This document shows positions 58,161 to 64,000 of a DNA stretch of 64,000 bases, one piece after another. The stretch comes from Myrica gale (Eukaryota; Streptophyta; Magnoliopsida; Fagales; Myricaceae): assembly GCA_963930655.1 (NCBI GenBank), contig OZ005601.1:28272921-28336920 (forward strand), written 5' to 3'. Each line of letters opens with the position of its first letter. Position 1 is the first letter of the stretch. The notes below the pieces were generated by a model. The model was not told the DNA's origin. It saw only the letters and a program-made list of their open reading frames with translations, and searched no databases. A program made the position numbers and the translations under genes.

Positions 58161-60449
58161 GATGTTGTGAACTTTCCTTGTGACATTATATCCACCCATT
58201 TTCTAGTTAATTGGTTGCCTTTATCATCCCGAATTAACGTTGACAATGTACAAAAGCATGAAGGTATTGAGAAAATATACGGTGCGAGATGCATCACTTC
58301 CTAATTTTTACACTGTGTTTTGTTTACCAGTTGGAGAGAGGGCAAAAACGAAAGGAAGACAAAATTTTAAGTTATTTCCTAAACGAGAAGTGGAAAGTGC
58401 AGAACAAGGGACGAAGCAATTCCAAATTCTTCCTCTTAGACCCACTAAATTTTTCTTCTGAAATTAGGCAAGATTTGGAGAGAAATTAGGTAGTAAGAGC
58501 AGAAGTTTCTATGAAATTCCTTTGCCGTTCTCATTTTCCTTTCAACTTCTCTGCATAACGAATCATCAGAGAATGATATAATGATATAATGTTTACTGTT
58601 TTTGTTTCTCTTCTTTCTCTTGTCTATTTTGGGGATGTTTGTTTGCCAATATTTTGGGAAATATTCTCAAAATTTTGGGAATCTTTTGGATATTGAGATT
58701 TATTGGGGTTTGTGAAAGTTCGGAGTGTGTGTAAATGTTAAAAATTTTGAAATGTTTACTTATCTTGGTTTCAAACAATCTTTCTCTCTTTTTATACATT
58801 TCTTTTCCAACATTAGAAATAAGTTTTCTCCCATTGCAGATCCTTCTAATTTTCTTGACTTAGTTGCACTACCTGAAAAGATTTGACTTCACTTCTTGAA
58901 ACCTAGCATGTAGCTAAAGGGATTGAAATACTTTCATTTTGCTCTCTACCACAAGCATTATTAATCCTGAATTTGGTGTGTGATAAAAGTGTTCTAGGGT
59001 TCACCATTATGAAGGAGATTATTTGGTAGGTATCTGTCTTACAGACGTTAAAGTCTCTCACATTCCCTTAAAAATGGTGATTATCATGTAGGGAAGGTCC
59101 CTTTGAGAATTGGTCTGACTAAGTCGAGTATTTCTGCTTTTTACATCAGTAAGTGGCAATTTGGTTATGGCTCGCAAGCTAATTGTTGATTTTCTTTGGT
59201 GTTTCTCACTTAAGAGTCCATGTAGGAGATACCATCAGGTTTTTCCCTATAAGAGGTCAGTTGCATGTTGAATTTTTCTGTCACAGAGGGGGTGTGGCTG
59301 CTCACATTAGTTTTTATGATAACAAAACATAGAACTAGGGAACAATACTGAACATTTTTGCACCAAAGTGCTGTAGTGGGTCTAATGGTTTAGAGTCTAG
59401 AAATTTGCTTTTGCGATTGTTGCATTAATTGAGAACTAGCATAAATAATAATGTGTAAATAATTTGCTGGAACTACTTGGTCATAGGTGAACTGCAGCTC
59501 GAGTTGTGCAGTAAATGGTTCAAGCGTTATGCAATCATCATCAGTTTATCTTTCCTTGTCCTCACTAGAGCCTGTTTTGTTACATGGTTTACGGTATTTC
59601 AGTTACGAATCTTCAGTGGAAGAAAACAACTCGGGATTAAGGACACAGATATTCCAATAGAATGTTTCTCATTCTACTATACCTTTAGATCCTCTTTTCC
59701 CTTAGTTGTTCATGGTTAATACGTGATATGTTTTGACTGGTGTTAGAAGCTCGTGGGTCTAAAAGAAAGGCAAAAAGCTTCAAAGATGAGGAGTACTATA
59801 TAAGTGCAGTACCAACAAATCATGTAAGTTATATACCTTCTGGTAGTTTGTGGTTCAGTAACTCCTAGCATCCCTCGTCTTGGTTGCTTGTTCCATTACA
59901 TTAGGTTATAGTGTATTATCATGTTTATTGTGGTGCGAGCAATAATTTTTTTTTGAACATTGAGAAGGTCATTGACCATAAGATTTGCACCCTTGTGTCT
60001 TTTTCAGCACATGGAAGCAGGACTTGCTGTTAGAGCTAATCAAGACTTTGGATCAAATAGGTATATTTCACATGCTATCTGCCCAGTTTGCATGTCAAAC
60101 TTTTGTCTATCCTTGTGATGAATCCAACCTATATGAAGCTTAAATAGCCTGGAATTGAAAATTTGGAAATTAGGGAACTGAATATGACAAGATTAAAAAA
60201 TTATTATATTTGCATACACACTCGTGCACAGCCACCAAACGCACACACAAGGGAAATTTAGGGGCTGATGCTAGGTCATTTCTAGCAGGCAAACGTCTGC
60301 TTTCTGCAGATGCTAGTGGAATTATGTGGTGCATATGCCTTGCTATTTGCTTACTGTATTGTTAAATCCCATATAACATCTGCTTCTTTAATTCTGCATC
60401 CTCTTTCTCTCTCTCTCCCCTCCCTCCCTCCCTCTCTCTTTCCCTCTGC

Positions 60450-60484
<35 letters not shown>

Positions 60485-61582
60485 CCATATGTGTGGGCAA
60501 TATCAATATCAACAACTTGACATCTAAAGCTGTTTCTATGGAGTGATGTGGCGTGATTATCATGTAGATATTTGGACCTCTGTTGAGATTACTTTAATTT
60601 CAGGTTGGAAGCTGCAGTCCTAGATCTAGTTGCAGATGATGGTACGGGCATGCAGAAACAGAAATCTCACTTTCATTGGGACAAGGTGCTTCAATTAATT
60701 TGTTCTTTGTTAATTAGTCTTATAAAAAAAAGTTCTTTGTTATTTAGTTCCATATAATATTTCTATTCTTAACCTCATAATTCTTTTTGGTGGCAGAGGA
60801 GTAAAAAGTATGTCAAGCTGAACAGTGGAGAACGTGTTACAGCTAGTGGAAAGGTATTTATTCTGTTGAGCTATTTTCCTCATTTGGCTCCATCCACAAA
60901 TAATGCATATCCTTGATGTTTAATCTAGGGCATATAGAAGGAACATTTTTATTACTAGGCATCTGACTTTTGTGGGGATGAATTGCACTTGTTTTGTTTT
61001 CATAGTATTGAACTCACGGGTGGTGTTGCATCCAGAGCAGTGTCCATGTCTTTTGTTTACAGCTACCATCATATGGTTGTTAAGCTGTTAGTCATAAGCT
61101 TCTTATATTCTGTGTTTCCTACTTTCCTCTTCAACATTGTTGTCCCTGTTACCATTGCGATTTAGCTCTCTTTTACTTGTGTTTCTTGAGGGATTTATCA
61201 ACTATCTAACACACGTATAACAAAGTAAGATGGTCTGGTATTATTCATAGCATCCATGTTACCCAATGCGGCTATCCTTCATGAAGGGGATGATTACCTG
61301 AAGTCATGGGACATGGGGGCAGGAAATGGAAGTTGCCTATTTAGTTATTTAACGACTGTTTGCCCAGTCAATGGTAGAATATTTTCCTTATGTTTTGATA
61401 GAACTTTGGGCGAGAAAATCATTTTATTTTGGCGACTGGGGGTTAACTCTAGGGCTATGTGTCTATATAATGCCCTTTGATTTCTCTCCCGCTGCTATGT
61501 ATTCCCTAGGTGTTCTGTTTCCTGTTGGCATAAACTGAAAATTTGAAGAAGTGTAATTTTGGCATGTCATATTATTAGCGAA

Positions 61583-61924
61583 TAGGGCTGCACAACCGGA
61601 AATCCGGTTGGACCGGATTTTTGGTTGTACATAAATGGCAGGACTGGACTGGACCACTTATAAGTGGTCCGGTCCGGACCACTTACTGGTTTCTTTTTTT
61701 TTAGGTTAATTTCGAAGGGGGAAGGACATGTAAAAATGCAAAGTTTTAGTTTAGGTTAAAACTAAACTTTTTAAGTTTGTAATTTGTATTAAAAAAATAT
61801 TTTTTATTTATATTAATAAATCCGGTCCGGTCCGGACCGGTTTTCAAAAGGTCCAGACCGGACTGGATTTACACAAACAAGACCGGACCGGACCGCAAAT
61901 CCGGTCCGGTTTTGTTCAGCCCTA
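61583..61924. mobile_element. Small non-autonomous hAT element (copy 2) in a helicase intron
   Basis: It starts TAGGGCTGCACAACCGG and ends TTGTTCAGCCCTA. The flanks ATTAGCGA (61574-61581) and AATAGCGA (61926-61933) are an 8-bp duplication with one mismatch, offset by one base from the TIR. The core matches 16634-16986. CCGGTCCGG words are clustered near both ends. Confidence 0.82.
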
Positions 61925-63829
61925 TAATAGCGACTACCAGAACATAAAGTTTTTTCCCTTTTCTTTCCTAAAAATAGCTCTTATCAATTAGTACTCTCTC
62001 CAATGACATATCGTACTAAGATTTAATGATTCACTTCTGGTGCAGCTTGGAATATGAAATTATTGAGGCAGTTAGTTTGGATCTCTGCTATTTATCTGTC
62101 TTTGTATTAATGGTGTCAGTGTTTTATACTTAATCATATATGTTATCGAAAACAAATATTGGAATTGCTTATTTTTTTTCTTGCTGAGAGAATGGGCGTT
62201 CTCTGTTTAAACCCCATTTGTAGATAAAGACAGAAAGTGGAGCAAAAGTAAAAGCTAACAAAACTGGGATATACAAGAAGTGGAAACAACAGTCTCACAA
62301 CAAAATCTCTCTTAAAGGAACCAGTGGTGACGGGAATCGTGAGGAATCCACAAGCATGTCAGGTAATTCAATGAATTGGAAGCTCCTGTTTACCACCTTA
62401 TCATATTCGTTGTCTTGAACTTGGTTAGATGTTGTTACACTTAGTTGTGTCCAATGTTCAGGAATATGCAGTTATTAATTGCTTCAGATGGCGTTGGACG
62501 TGCTCTTACGTACTTGACTTTCCATCTGTTTTAACATACAAATTAACAATTGCTTCAGCAAATAAGGATTTTTCTTTTCCTTGTTCCCCTTTGATTATGC
62601 AAATGGACTTGTTTTTTCTCTTGATTACCTTCTCACCTTCAGAACATGAGCCCTCTTTCTGTGCTTTTAAGCATCACCTTAAGGATCTTTTTTGGTTGAC
62701 TGGCTTGGCTTTTTCCATGGCCTGTGCCTTTTCATCATTACACGTGAAAATGCATCATCCTCATTTTATTGTCCGACATTCATGTCTGATGTAATTTTAA
62801 GCGTATAGTCTGACTAATGAAGTTGCGGGAAAAAATTGTGGAATGTAATTAAGAGTTTTCCATGCTGGCAATTTTCTTTGGAAAAAATGGATTTGTACCC
62901 TTACTTTAATTACCGGCCATTGGCTACGTCAACCTTTTATCCACTTTTCTCAGTTTATGGCTATGTCTTGATCGGTTGTCGATTCCAATGTTGTCCTGTT
63001 TTTCCTGATCAATGTTGTCATCCTTGATAACACCGTCGTTGTTCTTTCTTGCACATCTCCATTTCACATTTAGAGTCCCGTTTCTGGGCATCAGATTTAA
63101 TGTTCAATGAGATCAGGCCTTAAACACAATATGGAAATACGTAGCGTAATTAGCACATTAAACACAGTGACTAAGATTTTAACAGCTTGGAATTGCCATT
63201 TTAGTTGCTGTTTATGTTAACAGTTCGTAGCCTCTCTCTCTCTCTCTCATATGTTTGGAAATTGATGGTATTGGTTGTTCCGTTGGTCAATGTCAAATAT
63301 GATTTTCTGCATTTTTAAACTACATTCCTAAACTTCCTGAAACTTGCTTCAATTTTCAGGAGATCGTAGGATGCAAGGAAATAATAGAAAGTTTAAGGGG
63401 AGCAAGAGGCAGAATTTTGAGCCTAATGCTCATGTACGTTCAGAAACCAAAGATCTAGAACAAGTTCGGAAGGAGAGGCAGAAAAAGGCAAACAAGATTT
63501 CCCACATGCAGAACAAATCTGGCAAGGGGAAGAAATTTAATAGAAATGGCAAAAGAGGAAAGCCAAAGAGTCGCCCAGAATGATTGTTGTGTTGGGCAGT
63601 GCTTTGGGAAGATGGTTTTTACAGCCGCTTCGGGAATGCTTTTGAAAGATGCTTTCTACAACCGAGTGGGGAAAGAGCCCTGAAATTTTGACCGTAGATA
63701 TACTTACTGAGGCTTTCTATTTTGTATCGGGTGGTGCTGAACCACCTAACGTTTTAAAAGGATTGAGGAAATGCATTATAGGTTCTCAAAGAGCACTTTG
63801 TTTGAAGCCAAATTCTTGAGTTTTCAAAA

Positions 63830-63912
63830 CTAGAAGTGAGAAAAGAGATATACCATACAGGCCATACCCGCAGCTATCAATCCGACCCAGCATGCAATGG
63901 TAAACGCTGGAT
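63830..63912 (-). CDS. Possible last exon of a convergent gene, short membrane segment
   Basis: On the minus strand a CTTACAG acceptor is followed by 26 codons and a TAG: PAFTIACWVGLIAAGMACMV, then YLFSHF. The segment is one hydrophobic span with a very short tail. It would converge on the helicase locus. The rest of the gene lies outside the window and I do not recognise the family. It could be chance. Confidence 0.3.
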
Positions 63913-64000
63913 CTGTAAGTTGTGACTGCCATACCCTTTTTGACTTTTTGTAAAAATCTGATATACACAACCTCCAGTTTATGAGATACCAACAAGCACT

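Larger units (their letters stand above)
52178..63583 (+). pseudogene. RH29: Disrupted DEAD-box RNA helicase, RH29/DBP10/DDX54 type
   Basis: Family members act in the nucleolus in 60S ribosome assembly. Coding pieces: 52178-52511 and 54881-54916, 55009-55235 and 56476-57410, 57541-57598, 59747-59823, 60008-60060, 60604-60685, 60797-60853, 62224-62362 and 63360-63583. [14 protein letters not shown] (shifted frame), [21 protein letters not shown] and [13 protein letters not shown] are all recognisable, as are the DBP10-type C-terminal region and basic tail (KKFNRNGKRGKPKSRPE). Breaks: a frame change near 52258 (about 8 bases missing before FESLGL), one missing C near 52452, a hAT-like insertion after LVLQ, and an LTR-like insertion after LSQL that gives an immediate stop. 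The exon with the QWVDVMKKKRA-like segment was not found, and the phases of the flanking exons (0 then 1) confirm a gap. The 3' half is otherwise clean, so inactivation may be recent. Confidence 0.88.

Noticed and set aside
58289-58489. Frame with LERGQKRKEDK as the missing helicase exon
   Set aside because: It follows a CAG acceptor, but its sequence does not resemble the expected helicase segment and it runs to a stop.

Overview
This window is plant nuclear DNA, most likely from a eudicot. Coding sequence is sparse. Genes are split by GT-AG introns, intergenic DNA is AT-rich, and remnants of DNA transposons and retroelements fill most of the space. The recognisable families (R2R3-MYB, plantacyanin, Rab18/RABC GTPase, PP2C, RNA helicase RH29/Dbp10) are all higher-plant nuclear genes. 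I cannot name the species.

Left part (1-19 kb). There is a complete CACTA element at 1147-2627, a long-TIR element with an 11-bp direct repeat at 5182-5445, then a two-exon R2R3-MYB gene (5750-6998). After further intergenic DNA come a two-exon plantacyanin gene (12976-13499) and an intronless six-span membrane protein gene (17732-18730).

Middle part (19-49 kb). A TRIM-like retroelement with three LTRs, interrupted by a hAT element, is followed by an array of RABC (Rab18-type) GTPase genes. The array holds a 3' remnant (22985-23736), an intact RABC1 (24852-27940), duplicated promoter-type segments, an orphan last exon (33058-33177) and a complete but divergent copy (36544-39664). An intact PP2C gene follows (41840-49037). 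A decayed PP2C piece lies directly behind the first RABC remnant, so the duplicated unit probably once included RABC plus PP2C.

Right part (50-64 kb). An RH29/DBP10-type DEAD-box helicase locus runs from 52178 to 63583. It is broken by two small frameshifts, a 2.36-kb hAT-like insertion and a 1.24-kb solo-LTR-like insertion. A 5'-truncated LINE and a small hAT sit in its introns, and one expected exon was not found.

Most notable is a set of hAT-like elements with CAGTGGCGGA-type ends. Two of them carry pieces of host genes: four consecutive exons of a ribonucleotide reductase small-subunit gene (in 52512-54872) and the last exon of a 2-oxoglutarate dioxygenase (in 31406-33036). The intact genes look independent of each other (transcription factor, blue copper protein, membrane protein, membrane-traffic GTPase, phosphatase). 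The window's theme is local duplication, decay and transposon-mediated gene capture rather than a shared pathway.
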